In this document: piece by piece, positions 50,401 through 62,418 of the stretch
Numbering within the stretch: position 1 is the stretch's first letter
How the letters are laid out: every line of letters starts with the position of its first letter
Assembly (NCBI GenBank): GCA_002633005.1
Contig: NMRA01000809.1
Location: 72,325 to 136,324, forward strand
Source: Phoronis australis
Lineage: Eukaryota; Phoronida; Phoronidae
DNA: 64,000 nt
Direction: 5' to 3'
Translations under genes and position numbers: made by a program
Notes under the pieces: generated by a model
Seen by the model: only the letters and a program-made list of their open reading frames with translations
Told to the model about the DNA's origin: nothing
The model's database searches: none

Positions 50401-53400
50401 AAGTACAATGTGCGCTGTCAGCAACATTAAGTATTGGAATGGAGTCTTTCATATTTTTAATTTCATTTCACACGAGTATAGGTAAATACCACACACACAC
50501 ACACACACACACACANTTTTCGTTTATAATTGCATAACAAACACTCAGATACCGTACAATACAGAAGCACGATTTAAAGTTTTGTTGAAAACTTCCACGC
50601 ATGTAGTTTGATAGGTTGTCAAAAGTTCTTCTAATACTGGAACCAAGGAGTGTAGTTCCTTGCTGGAACTAAAAAGATATCTGAGGCTGGACTATTCCCG
50701 TCATGAAGTCAGGACCAAAGGTGGGTGCGTATAAAGAATAACCAATGTAATTGTCGGGTTTGTTGACTAATTTTGTCGGGAAATCGCTGGTTGTCTGGAA
50801 CCGTAACGTAAGAGTCTCACTTGATGAACAAAAATGAAATTTGTATAGTACCTGTAGCCATCCTGGCATCCATTCTCAGAATGAAGCATGCCAATGGTGG
50901 ATGTCTTACCGCAGAAACATTTTAGAAAAGTCGCTGTCTTTATTTAAACTTTACTCGTGTTCATCAGTGCGAGATCTTTCGGTAGAGTTCTATAGTTACA
51001 GTAATATTAACAACCCGATTTTTGGATTCCTCCGGAGGCTTAATAGTGAAACGCATATTTCTCTTAGAGCAACCAGTGCGTGTAAGTAGGGAAATTATGA
51101 CGTCAATACCGGCGTGGATATTGCTTCTTTGGGATCTCTCAGTTTACGGTCAACGACGACTAGCTTCGAATATGACTGTCAAGTTACAGTAATTCAAATA
51201 TTCAGCTAATATTTGTTGTTGCCATTTTTACAATGTTTACTGCCAAAGAAGGTATTGTAAACTGATAGCTTTCGTGTGTATTTACCAAACGTTCGTTGTC
51301 CTCTGGAGGCACCGGCGTGAATCCCCAGGGAACCAGCATTAGTTGTCCGTAGGTGTGAAACGATAAGTAAGCACCTAGTTTTAATTTGTGAAGAAACTTC
51401 TGGTTTAGCAAGTGACGTGCGAGGTTCGCCGACGCCATCGATGAAAATGCGGCATCTCCGATGTAACACTCGATGCAGGGATTTAAACACGGCGGGAATG
51501 TGGACTCTGGAAAAAAACCTTCGAAGTCAAACGATTGGCCTCATCGTGTGATACTGAAACAAAAATCTAAGAAAAAATTTAAGAACATTTAACGCAACTT
51601 CTATTAGACACTGACACTTGCTACTGCTGTATAAGTGCCTCCGCTGACAAACACGAGCATTATTTAGCAAGAATGCGTACAGGTTAAAAAGCACCAATTA
51701 ATTATGCGTAAGCCTAAATGGTTTGTTCCGAATAAACCTTTGTCCCTGTCAACCTCCGTAATCTGTGCACAGGTAAAATGACATAGCTGCAGACTTAGAT
51801 ATACGTGTATGATATGCAAACGCATGTCCATATAATTACCGTTCCAGTGATGTCCAAAGTTTCGGTTAAGATCTGTTCCTACACACCGGTCTGTCTTTAT
51901 AGTTTTACTCATATCCTTTCGCCACAAACGCCTGAACAAGTAGTCCAATCCTTGCACTTGTTTTGGGAAATCCTGCGTTACGAAATGTATGAGACATACA
52001 AGCAATGGAAGATAAACAAATAAACATTTATTAAAAGCATTTTGGAGTGAACTTCGATATCCTAAGTTATCACAGAGATGGCAGGTGGCGAAAAGTCTTG
52101 GGACGTTTTTTCGAAGTGATCTGTTTGGGGGTCATTGCGACAGAATTCCTTACGTATTGACAGTAAGAATATATTGTTTAAACATAGTAAACTTAATGTT
52201 AAAAACATAAACGACGATCTCACAATAACTGGCAGCCACGGCTTAACGCATGAATTATTACTTTTAGGGATTGAAAATCAACATGGCACAAGGTCTTGGA
52301 CAGAGGAAGTAAATGTCTGGACGTGCTACCCTGACCTGTGAGAGTCGGGACCATCAGGTCTAAGCTCCTTACACCCAAGCTTGGCCCAATTAAGAGTACA
52401 ACCAATCGCCAGTTTCCCTTATCAAGTCTCACTGACTGGAGCTTGATAAGCGCCATCTGCAGATTGCGCATGAGACGCTTCGCCTCATCCTCATTTATTG
52501 GTGGCTCACCATTCCTTGCAGTCACAAAGACACTAAGATCTTTCTTGGACACGCTAGCGTAAGAGAGCTTATCCACTTAAGCCACTTTGGTGGTGGTTTT
52601 GAGGATGTCCCAGGGATCGATCTGTCAGAATTGGGGTGTTTGACACCCTGATGAACATCCGTGTCTAGATTTTCAAGCTTCTTCTGAGCCCACTTTGTCC
52701 TCCACTCAGCATCAGCAGATTGGCGGTAGGAGCTGCCATCTTGTACAGTTGAAGCCTTTGCGCCACCATTCGCTCCTTGAGGAGTGTCCGCGGCAGGTTT
52801 GAGGTTCGCGTCAGCAGTCACCCTTGCCGCTTTCACAAACTTGGTAATTTCACTGTCCACTCCCATGGAAAAATCTAGCCATTTCCCAGAGCAAGCGTCC
52901 ACGGTATGGGGTGCTTCCACTTGCCTTGTTCGAAACTCCTAAGGAGGAGTCTTTGAGGCGGACTTCCATGCCGCGAAGACCACATTCTGCCCTATTTACC
53001 GGTCACCCTGACCAGGGTGGTTATTGGTTTTCGCTGTAGGTATAGGTCATGATTCAGGTTCGCATCCGCATTTACCCTATCCACAACAAGGCCCCGCCTA
53101 AGGCCTTTCTTGCATCCGCAGACCTATAGGATGTGACGCTGGTTTCAATAGGTTCCTAGAATGGTGCCTCTACAAATGGATTTTCCAGGTTCGGTATGTC
53201 TACCTTCGAGTGCCAGAGCCTCGCTACCTCATAGGGCTAACTGTGCAGAGACTTGTCTCCTAGTGAAACAGATGTTGCTCTGACCATCGCGATTTGTCCA
53301 AAATTCCTTGATAATCAACGTTCTGTGTTGTCTACCCCCAGCCGCAACTGGCTTAAAATTCAAGAACCAGGGTATTAGTCCTCAAGGGTTCCCGTGTTCC

Positions 53401-56400
53401 CTGGCCGGAGACAACGCAGTATCAAATCGAATCCCAAGAGTTGGAAGTCAATATACTCTTGACCAGGCGCCCAAAAGGGGGATGATAGAGAGGCCTCCCA
53501 CTGCAGAGTCAATCTCCCGGGAGCAGAAAATGCTTCCAACAGGGTTTTCGGCATCTCACGTTGTTCGAAAGGCGGCGGCTACCGAAGCCAGAAAGTCCCC
53601 TTCCCCAACCCGATCCCATACAGCTTAGTCTGAGTAAACCCAGTCCATGTGTTGCCATGAGGAGGCACTGCACAAGACTTGCTGTGGGAGAAGTTATGTA
53701 CTGACAGTCGGAACTGAACAACGGGGGGAGCTGAAAGGTGAGCACTACTCAGGGCAGTAAGCAGAGCTAGATACTAGTACTACTACTAACTACCCTACAA
53801 CACTAGACGCTAAGTACCACAACTTGTGGTCGAAGTCGCCAACACATTATATGTATACGTACTTTTACTTTGTTGGAATTGTGTGTAAAGTCATATCCGT
53901 CTGGGTTCAGAATTGGACAAATGTGGAATTCGTATATCTCCAGGAGTTGACTAATGTAGTGGTCGTTATCGGCATGCAGCAGCTGAAATTCATGCGCAAA
54001 ACGTTAGAAATTATTATGACAATCAAGACAGTAGGTAGTTGCGATTCACAATTGTGGTTGATTTGACATACGCATCATTGAAATATTTCATCTTAATGCC
54101 GAGAAAGTGAAATCTCAAATCTCTCTATTCCTTCATATTTTGCTACCAGTGATTGAAAAAACAAAGGTAGAAAGTCTTCGAGATTTATCGTGGCCACGCA
54201 CTATACACGAAGCACGTGATCTCACTCACTAGCGAGTCAGTAGCGCTAATCTTTGAACTCGAAACCGAACTCTAAATTGTTGTAGATGTTTTCCGTTCTA
54301 CTTTTGTGCAAATTCAATACATGGAAGTTTGTATTACTCTGCTTGAGCTCACTACGGTTTACGCGGACGACATTCCAATCCTGGTTTCCACTTGATGACC
54401 CCAGCATTAACACAGTAAGTTCAGGTCTGAAATGTCGAGTTTGTACCCGAAAACTCTAATTTTTACGTGAGATTGTAGAATGTATAATATCCCGAATTCG
54501 ATTTCGAGAACAGAGTTTGGACACCGGGACTTGGCCGGACGCTTAATTTTACCTTGTCAATTATGTAAATTGCTGATGTCACTGTAAGCCATTCTCTCGC
54601 ATGAATTCCACCGTCGATGAAAATAATTGGTTTCCGTTTTTTTCTTATTCTGCGATTGTACTCAGTTACCCAGCTGTCCGTTACACCAAGATCCTTACTG
54701 ATCTTAAATTAGAGTTAGAAATAAATACATATTAAAATGTTACATCACTGTGCCATGCTCTGTACTTTCTTCTATAAGTTCACATGCGCAGTCTATTTAG
54801 CGCAACTCTCAACTGGATTTCTGGGATTAAATCTCTTTTAACATCAAACGCTAGTGAAATATAATGATTTTAACTTCGTCAAGGTGCAATCTATTGGATA
54901 GTTCTGACAAGACAACAAAGCTAGTAAGAACACTTACAATAAAAAATATTTATGTCGCTTTTCAGTAATGCACATGAAGATAAAAACAGAGCCGGTGTCT
55001 TTGAAATCCGGAAAATTGCGTGGAAGTAGTGTTTCTCACCAATTTTTGTGCTAAGAAATAATACCGTAGAACACAATCTTCTCGCCGAACTCAACAGTAC
55101 AATGACAAACAACTACGGTGGCTGTTTGACATCAGTACGAATGAAGCTTGCCGTGTATATGGGCTGAAGTAATCTTTGAATCGGCTCAAAGGTTTAGTAT
55201 TGTGGATATACCGCTTAAGTTGCTTCCCCAGAACTCACTATGATGATGCTGCTCTATATGGCATCACCTTCAATGATTATAAATGATCAGAACACATCGT
55301 GAACAATCCGTTGCTGCAGTACTCTTGCAAAGAACTTCCGGTTGTAGGACTTCGTAACAGTAACTAACTATGGTAGGCGTGCCTAATGTACAGTGTATTT
55401 GACCGGTTCCAAGGTTTCTTCATAAAATCGGTCACGTGATATTCCATACCGCTGTAGGATTCTACTTCCGCTAGCTACTCAAGTCACAGGTAATGCGAAC
55501 ATACGCTTTCTTGAATTTGCAAAGTAAGGGTTGGCTAACCTCAATGAACTCTATTTCGAGTCGTTGATGATTTTAACGTTCTAGTTACTAATAACGGAAA
55601 TGGAATCCTACTATTATAGCGAATGCTGTGAGACTGATTTTCTGCCTAATTCAATTTTCTTTTTTTTTCACCAGCTAAGCGGGACGAAATACAGCTTTAA
55701 CTAAACTCCTCAGCGCCATCGCCTTACCTTCATTACCAACTGCCTCCTCCCAAGTTCAGTGTGACCCATCGAGAACACCTGTGTTATCTCAGGGTGAAGT
55801 TTGTGTTCGTGCAACATCCAGTCATAAACCTGCATCAGGACCAGGCATGAACAAGTAAACATATTTGAATGATTTGTAAACAAGACAATTCGGCGACCAG
55901 CTTACAGACCTCACCCGAAACGGAAGAAATAACACTAAAGGGTACACTTGGCAGTATCCGTGTGTAAAGCTGTGCTTTTCTTCACATTCTGAAGTGTTGC
56001 TGAAAGTCCGTGACTTACTTTCTAGATTTGTTTGGAAATCAGCTTGCTGTAAAAACTAACAAGACCAGTCCGTTAAAGGACGGAATAGTTTTAATAACAA
56101 AAATTATATCGCAGGGTAATGTATATCGCAGTGTAATGTATATCGCAGTGTAATGCATATCGCAGTGTAATGCATATCGCAGTGTAATGCATATCGCATT
56201 GTAATGTATATCGCAGTGTAATGTATATCGCAGTGTAATGTATATCGCAGTGTAATGTATATCGCAGTGTAATGTATACCGCAGTGTAATGTCTAAATGT
56301 TGCACACCTTTCAAATACGGCAGTCAAGAAATGGAGTAATTTTACGTTAACATTTCAAAAGTTCTTTCTGAAAACCACTTGACGATTTTTGAATGGTAGT

Positions 56401-56910
56401 AATAACGGTTTTAAAGGTATATAGAGCGCCGTTCAGGTGGTATAAGTAATAACATTACCAAGTGTCGAATGTTTTCATATAATTTGCGACAGTCGCAAAA
56501 ATCGTGAGTCATGAAAAAAGGGAAGTTGGGGCTTCTTATTTTCTATGGTTATACTGTGGTCGGAATGGAGCTAATAGATTTTAATTTTACCTTAATAAAC
56601 TGGTTCTTTCTTAGTCTGATCTTACTTTGGTGCTGTCCAGTTCTGACCCGCCAAAGCAGCACTCAAAATAATTTTAAAAACGCACCTCTTTGTAGGTTGG
56701 ATATGTGCCAAGGATGTCGCATTTCTTTTTATGCTTTTTCTTTTTTTTATTCGATTCATCCTCATTCATCATTGAGGCCATTAGGTCCTGGTTAATAGTT
56801 TCACACTTGACGCCGTTTTGCTTGGCCTCCGTCAAAAAGTCCAGAAAATAGTCATCCATAATCATAATGATGCATCGCCGCCCTTGTCTCCATTTTTTCC
56901 ATATATCCAT
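47415..56910 (-). CDS. M14A metallocarboxypeptidase (A-type zymogen), eight exons
   Basis: Exons in order: 56910-56686 (propeptide: MDIWKKWRQGRRCIIMIMDD ... TYPTYKE), 55829-55728 (VYDWMLHEHKLHPEI ... GRRQLVMK), 54649-54553 (FIDGGIHAREWLT: zinc ligands His and Glu), 53982-53869 (FHICPILNPDGYDF), 51972-51840 (RLWRKD, CVGTDLNRNF: transition-state and carboxylate-binding Arg), 51506-51286 (YLSFHTYGQLMLVPWG: third zinc ligand His), 49050-48966 (RRIAERMAFHMG ... VPEIF), 47620-47415 (ISGGSMDWAKG, SFSIELF: general-base Glu; stop). All joints agree in phase except 55728 to 54649, where a small exon is probably missing. Met at the bovine-255 position suggests hydrophobic C-terminal substrates. The usual Tyr248 is not there (reads I-F-G). 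Signal-peptide exon not found; a tentative earlier propeptide exon ends near 57011. Confidence 0.93.
48369..48802. mobile_element. TTAA-flanked MITE, copy B
   Basis: Left end GGTTATGTATGACC after TTAA (48365-48368); right end in reverse complement GATTATGTAGGACC, followed by TTAG (a mutated TTAA). Inserted in the last intron of the carboxypeptidase. The first 18 bases including TTAA are identical to copy A. Confidence 0.7.
50491..50515. repeat. (CA)n microsatellite ending at a single N
   Basis: Pure (CA)n followed by N at 50516, so the repeat length is unresolved in the assembly. Confidence 0.95.
52280..53770 (-). pseudogene. Retrotransposon ORF1-like fragment with GC-rich 5' region
   Basis: The minus-strand frame 52920-52522 starts MEAPHTVDACSGKWLDFSMG and is rich in Ala/Ser/Lys. 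A second frame (52576 down) continues KLSYASVSKKDLSVFVTARN, NGEPPINEDEAKRLM and VRLDKGNWRLVV. This order resembles the ORF1/gag-like protein of some invertebrate retrotransposons, in which a SYA-x-V linker precedes a small DUF4780-type domain with a K-G-x-x-R-L-V strand. 52920-53770 differs from its surroundings (GC-rich, few stops) and may be the 5' untranslated region. It lies in a carboxypeptidase intron and shares its strand. A frame change near 52560 shows decay. Confidence 0.5.
56106..56292. repeat. 17-bp minisatellite (11 units)
   Basis: Eleven units of atatcgcagtgtaatgt with few changes, in a carboxypeptidase intron. Because 17 is not a multiple of 3, every frame cycles through the same 17-residue peptide, which produces spurious minus-strand ORFs. 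Confidence 0.95.
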
Positions 56911-57011
56911 CTGTAACACGAATAATCTTCACATTTCTTATGGTGATAAAAGGGAAAGGCGTAACAATAATAACAGGATTTCACAGTGCTCTTCTGTCTC
57001 AAACTATTACC

Positions 57012-60000
57012 TCGGTTGGCACTTTCAAACAAAGTTTTACACGTGTCAGCTTGAGTCCAGAGTTCGGCATGCACGTATTTGAATGGAACTTTCGGTTTTT
57101 TATTGAAATTCTATCCCCCACATTGGCGTTCCGTTACGTGCAGGTGGAGCACTGGGGCCTCCTGCTGCACTAATACAAAAAATTAACAGGCATATTCATA
57201 ACGGAATCAATTTCAGACGAGTGCATTAGCAAAACAAGACGTGATGACGAAAATGTGCCAAAATGACAATAATGACGACAATAATGATGCGGTAAAACTA
57301 TCCATCGAGGATAATATTAAATCTCCTGTATATCCCCGACGTGAACTATGCTTCGTCTACAACCAACGCATCTCCTATCGTTCACCGTTGCCTCCAGGTA
57401 GTCCGTTACGACAGCCTTTTTGTTCCCAAATCCTTATTTAGTGTTTGATTGTCCAGCAGTATTCAACTTTTAGTTCTGTGGGTGTCACTGATGTCCTAAG
57501 CAAGTAAGCGAAACGTCTGAACCTTCAACATAGTATATAGTATTGCCGCTAAATATAACATCGTTTGCTAAAGTGCTTGTTATTGGTTTTCTTTTGTTAA
57601 TTTGGTCAAAAGGAGAACTGCCAATGAACCAATTCGTAACGCTTGATTAAGTGCTTATGAATGATAATTAAAAAAATGATGGAACTGCTACTCACCCCTT
57701 CGCTTTCTTTTCTCCTCATAAACATTTCTCCCTGAACGTCAAATGTTTCGCATTTTGCAAGTTTTGCGCTAAAATACAAAACCACACGAGCTTAAGACAA
57801 CATTAATACTAAATTCTGCATGAAAATTGAAACATTCCTTCCGAAAAAGCTGCTTGGGTTACCACAGTTGATTACTGTTCCGAGGAAATGAGTTTTCCAG
57901 GGTTGTTAGTATTATAAAACCTGATTTTGTTTGGCAGTAGAAATACAGAAAAAACAGCGCGTTTTCGCCGGTTTATTGACGCTATGAAAACGGAAATAGT
58001 GATCATAGTAAACGCTCACGTCACACAGTTAATAGCACAATAAATAAATCTTCAGTCAAAAGCTGACCTAGACCGTTTGGCGTTATATCATTCTCATCTT
58101 GTTCCTCACTCAGTTTAAAAATGATTTCTAGACTGAGTGTTAGTCCAATGTTTCCTGTTGTTTATTCACACTCGAGGTTATATAAATACACGGCCATTCT
58201 AGGGTATAACTTTCTCAGAAAAAAGGGCACCACAAGAGGGAGGGAAACATGTTCCTTGTTAATGGTATTCACATTGCATGCTCTAGCACGTGACTTTTAT
58301 GAGCAAGCCAAGTTTCCGCCCTGTTTCGTCTCCACACGGCTTCAAATTTGAAAATCTTCAACGCATGTATTAAATCGCGCTTCAATAACTGTCACTCAAC
58401 AGTGTTCAATTGTTGCACTATCAAACTATTAACAACTTGAAGAAATCCAATATCGTGCGCTCAGTTCTCTGTTCAACGTGTATTAGATTACTAAATCAAG
58501 CAAAATTCATTCCTAATTCCTCCCCTAACCAGGTATAAAAACTTATGTATTTAGAAGTTTAAACGAAGAACCATAACGGGACTTTTGTGCTTTTAGCTCA
58601 GTTATTGGGTGTAATGGGCCAACCATGAGGCCTGCGCTCATCTGATGTCCCGGAAATGACATCAGGCCACCTGCACTGTTTTTTTTTTTATTTAAACAGA
58701 TGAACCGTATTGTTCCTTTTCTCTAGGAGGCGTTTCAAAATTTAGATCAGATCGACAAACATGGCCTCAGAAGCGACAATTTACTAATTATTCTAAGCTA
58801 TAATACAAAAAATTATGGTTATTCTTTCATTTGCTGCCATTGTTAAGAATCGTCTTCCTAATGATATTAAAATCATAAGAACCCTAAATTGTTTTCACTT
58901 GGCCGCTCATCAATTCTTCATAACTTACTGTCAATGTAACAGGTGCAGCATTCGAAATGTTTTAACAATAAAACGCTACCTCTACACCAGCTAGACTGTG
59001 TCACCTCATTTCGGCTTTGTGAAAGTATATATTATTGTAATGCAATCGTACACATCACAAGAAAACCTATCAGTTGAACATCTTTTTCTAGAGCGGGAGG
59101 ACAGCAGATGCCAGAAATTACTCGTGGTATTACCTCTCAAACATTTAATATAGTACAAATAGGTTATAATAATGTAAACTAAGATGAGATGGGTTGTAAG
59201 AGTTCATAAAATGAGACAGTATAAAATAAAAAATCGTTTCCAGTACACAATTCAGAAAATTGTTGTTGCAAACCTACGTGATAAAGGATGTACGTATCGC
59301 GTTTTTGTAAATATCAGAAATAATGAAGACAGCCTTATAGTTATACTTGACAGTTTTTCTCAAGACATAACGTTTCCACATCATGTTGCGACAAAGGGTT
59401 GTGTGATATCCTGACCATACCCTAGGATCGCTGGAATATCAAACCGAATCAAACTAACGTGTTTGGACTGGAATTATATGAAACAGTTATCAAGATTGAT
59501 AAAGTCAGCACTAGTATTGAAACACTTTTTCTAGACAAAAGTCATATGTTGGATAACATGCTCGGTATATGTTATTGAACAGCGAAGTTTCATATCTCAG
59601 GCATCGTTTTGAGGCAGAAGCCTTGGCAAGAAATATGATCATATGGGTGACATATCCTGATCGAATGTATATTGATTCATTCCTGCAGAGATTAGATATC
59701 CTCTTCAACCTCAAAATCAGTGACTTTCATTTAGAGTACTGGCATATTAACTACTGCATTCGGAACAAGCAGTAGACCCGTTCATCCTATGGCTTGGGCT
59801 GCACTTTGTGTCGGTGTTTTAAACGGAATATATTGCCACCTGGTCGACACTATGTATCGAGTGCGACAATCGGTGGTAACATGATGGCCATTTTACTAGA
59901 AAATCTAATTTTTGCGTAACTTTGTGTGGCCTTTCATTTCACTAATATGCAGCCACGGGGTCTCTTGAATAATTCGGTCCAATGGCCTCAAAAACGCCTT

Positions 60001-61014
60001 GTCGCCAGTTAGTTTAGTTAACGCGAAGCCCATGCACTAATGAGAAACGGGCTTCTTCTGGCTACTTTTAAGTTTAAAAATTGACTTTTCAAAATTTTTA
60101 CGGATCAAATTTTCTGTTTATTGTACTTATATTTGTAAATTTGATAAATGTCACCATTCGGGGATTTTTCTTTACTTACTGTATGGAGTGTTAAATATTT
60201 TCCCTGATTATGCTTGGCAATCTTTAAAATTAAAAGCGCTTTTATGTGCCTAATTTGCGAGTTATTTGAAAAGACTTTAATAACGTGGCAAATCTTGAGC
60301 GGCCATTTTGAGACGTTACGATTGTCGATGCTTTTGGAAGTTAAAAACGTCTAGTTTTGCTTAGAGCTTGGGTAGATTTACAAAAAAATTCACACTTATT
60401 GAAATATTCTATGGCCGGAAAACATATCTTAATTTTTTCTTTGCCGTCAAATATCATCTATTCGTAAATGCAAGGAAATTGTTTTAAAACGCGATTTTGA
60501 CTGCTTGTATTTTGGTTGTTTATTGGTAAATCGATTTTTTTACAAATTATTGGTTTAATATTGACTAAGAGAGTCCCAATTATTTTGTTCTGATGTACAC
60601 TACACGCAAACTTTTAGTTCACAGGCGAGATAAACATTGAGACAAGTTCGAAAATAGACGGCTATATTTATATCCATGAAAGTACATGTATTTCACCTTC
60701 TCAATAGAATTATTGTTCTTTTGATGCATTCAACGAAACTTGTTAAAAATATCATAGAGGCGTCATCGTAAACAGCTGCTCGCCTGCTGAAGTTTACATC
60801 AAGAGTGTCTAATGCAGGAACAAAATAATTGCTAGAAAAATGTTTTCCCCAGAAACTTTCACTGCGTTTATTAAGCATACATTGTTTTATATGAGGAGAA
60901 TTTTGCTTTCCAATATATTGCCGGTCGACGGAATTCCCCTGTTCACATAAATTTAGTCATAAGTTTTCTAAACAGAACATTGTTGTGTGATCTTATGACT
61001 GCAAGACATTATCA
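57012..61014. other. Non-coding stretch 5' of the carboxypeptidase
   Basis: Probably holds the carboxypeptidase promoter and first exon(s), which I could not place. It also holds the truncated SINE copy (58566-58690). 59000-61000 is AT-rich and shows nothing I recognise. Confidence 0.4.
58566..58690 (+). mobile_element. SINE, 5'-truncated second copy
   Basis: Shares with the 32885-33125 SINE the tail aatgggcc...atgaggcctgcgc, the partly complementary atcaggccacctgca and a terminal T run. The tRNA-like head is missing. A diverged flanking repeat (tttaaac-gaagaacc at 58558, tttaaac-agatgaacc at 58691) is probably the target duplication. The internal stem (ctgatgtcc/gacatcag) is better preserved here. 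Confidence 0.65.
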
Positions 61015-62418
61015 AACGCGAACGTGTTCTTTTGAGAACGTGTGTATTGAACTCATATACGAGTGCATGACACACGTGGATTACATTCGCTCTAACGAGT
61101 TCATAGCTTCATTCCTTCGCCGCCAGGTAAGAACGAGTAAAAATACACTCGTTTGAACGAGTGCATAGCGTCGTTCTTTCGCCGCCAGGTAGACGTAGGC
61201 ACTAATCCCACGAGTGAAATGCATTCGTACCAACGAGTGCAAAGCTTTGTTCTTTCACCGCTAGGTGGACGATGTCACTGAGGAGTAAAATACACTCGTG
61301 TGAAATATGTTTTAGATGGGCCTGGCTTTGAGGCTACATTCATTACAAGGTGGCACTGAACAGTTAGACTGCGGCCACGGCCAATTTGCACTCCCAAAAT
61401 AATAAAATCTAGGGGTAGGCCAGGCTAGGGGGCATTTTCTTAGTTAGGTATTGTATGTAGGCGAAGTGAATTTGGTTTTTTATATTTGTGAACATGCTGA
61501 GAATTAAAAAGGTCACTTTCTTGGCTATAGTTGCACTCTTCTTCAAGATGGTGGCCCTTTGTTGCAGTTGTGCATTGATGGGTAGCAACTGAGAAATTGG
61601 CCGCGATTTCAGGTAGCCCTCAAACAAGCCAGATTTGCAAAAAAACTAGTTAGTTGACAGTAATTTTGGACCACATTTTTGGAATTGGTAAGAAATTTGC
61701 TTTGGAATCTAATGTTGGCTTTAGTCGAGCATCAGCAGTGAAGTGGTCGTTTTGGGGTGAAAAGTACCGATTTTGCATTTTTTTGTCTTTATTTTTCTTA
61801 GTCTAGCTTGGTTTCCACTGGGAGTGAAAGGGTCAAAAATACAAGAGAGAACAAAGTTTCTGTGCTGATCATCTGTAGGGCTTGTGATGGGAAATGAATC
61901 AAAACTTTTCTTTATTTGCATGCAGTTTTTGGCAGAGTGAAGAAAGGGTGAAGAGTCCATTGACGTGTGGTCTGATAGGCAAATCCCTGTGAGAACTGTT
62001 CAGTGCCTTCTTAAATCGCTAAAACTAGTTCTTAGCTTCGTTCCTTCGCCGCCAGGTGAGAAGCGAGTAAAAATACACTCGTATGAACGAGTGCATAGCT
62101 TCGTTCCTTCGCCGCCAAGTCAACTCAGGCACGTGTGAAATGCACTCCTTCGAAATATTATAGTAGGCCTTCACGGTAAAATGTGTGCACATGATTGTTT
62201 TTATGTTATTATTTGTAATGTGACAAAGTCAGTCGAGAGATGACGACAGCAATCTTGTTCATACATAGGAGTGCTGCAATCGTCAGCAAACTGACGATTG
62301 CAGCACTCCTATGTATGAACAAGTGCCCGAGTTCACCTGGCGGCGAAGGAACGAAGCTATGCATTTCATTCGTATGACGTGTGCATTACACACGTTCTCA
62401 AAAGACCACGTTCGCGTT
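61015..62418. mobile_element. 1.4-kb foldback element with internal repeated motifs
   Basis: The ends aacgcgaacgtgttcttttg (61015) and its counterpart in reverse complement (62418) are inverted and match over about 35 bp, then again through a ttcgttccttcgccgccaggt motif. That motif occurs six times (61108, 61170, 61246, 62036, 62100 on plus, 62334 on minus), usually preceded by cactcgtNtgaacgagtgcatagc, itself a small palindrome. No transposase is encoded and no target duplication is certain. Confidence 0.65.
62254..62323. repeat. Perfect 33-bp palindrome with 4-nt loop
   Basis: 62254-62286 and 62291-62323 are exact reverse complements (first arm begins cttgttcatacataggag), separated by caaa. 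It lies near the right end of the foldback element. Confidence 0.95.

Noticed and set aside
56039-56327. Two overlapping minus-strand ORFs with a 17-residue repeating peptide
   Set aside because: They are translations of the 17-bp minisatellite, which reads the same in every frame.
57011-57130. Earlier propeptide exon of the carboxypeptidase (HAELWTQADTCKTLFESANR)
   Set aside because: Sequence fits the M14 propeptide start, but its donor is phase 1 and the next exon needs phase 0; not listed as a confirmed exon.
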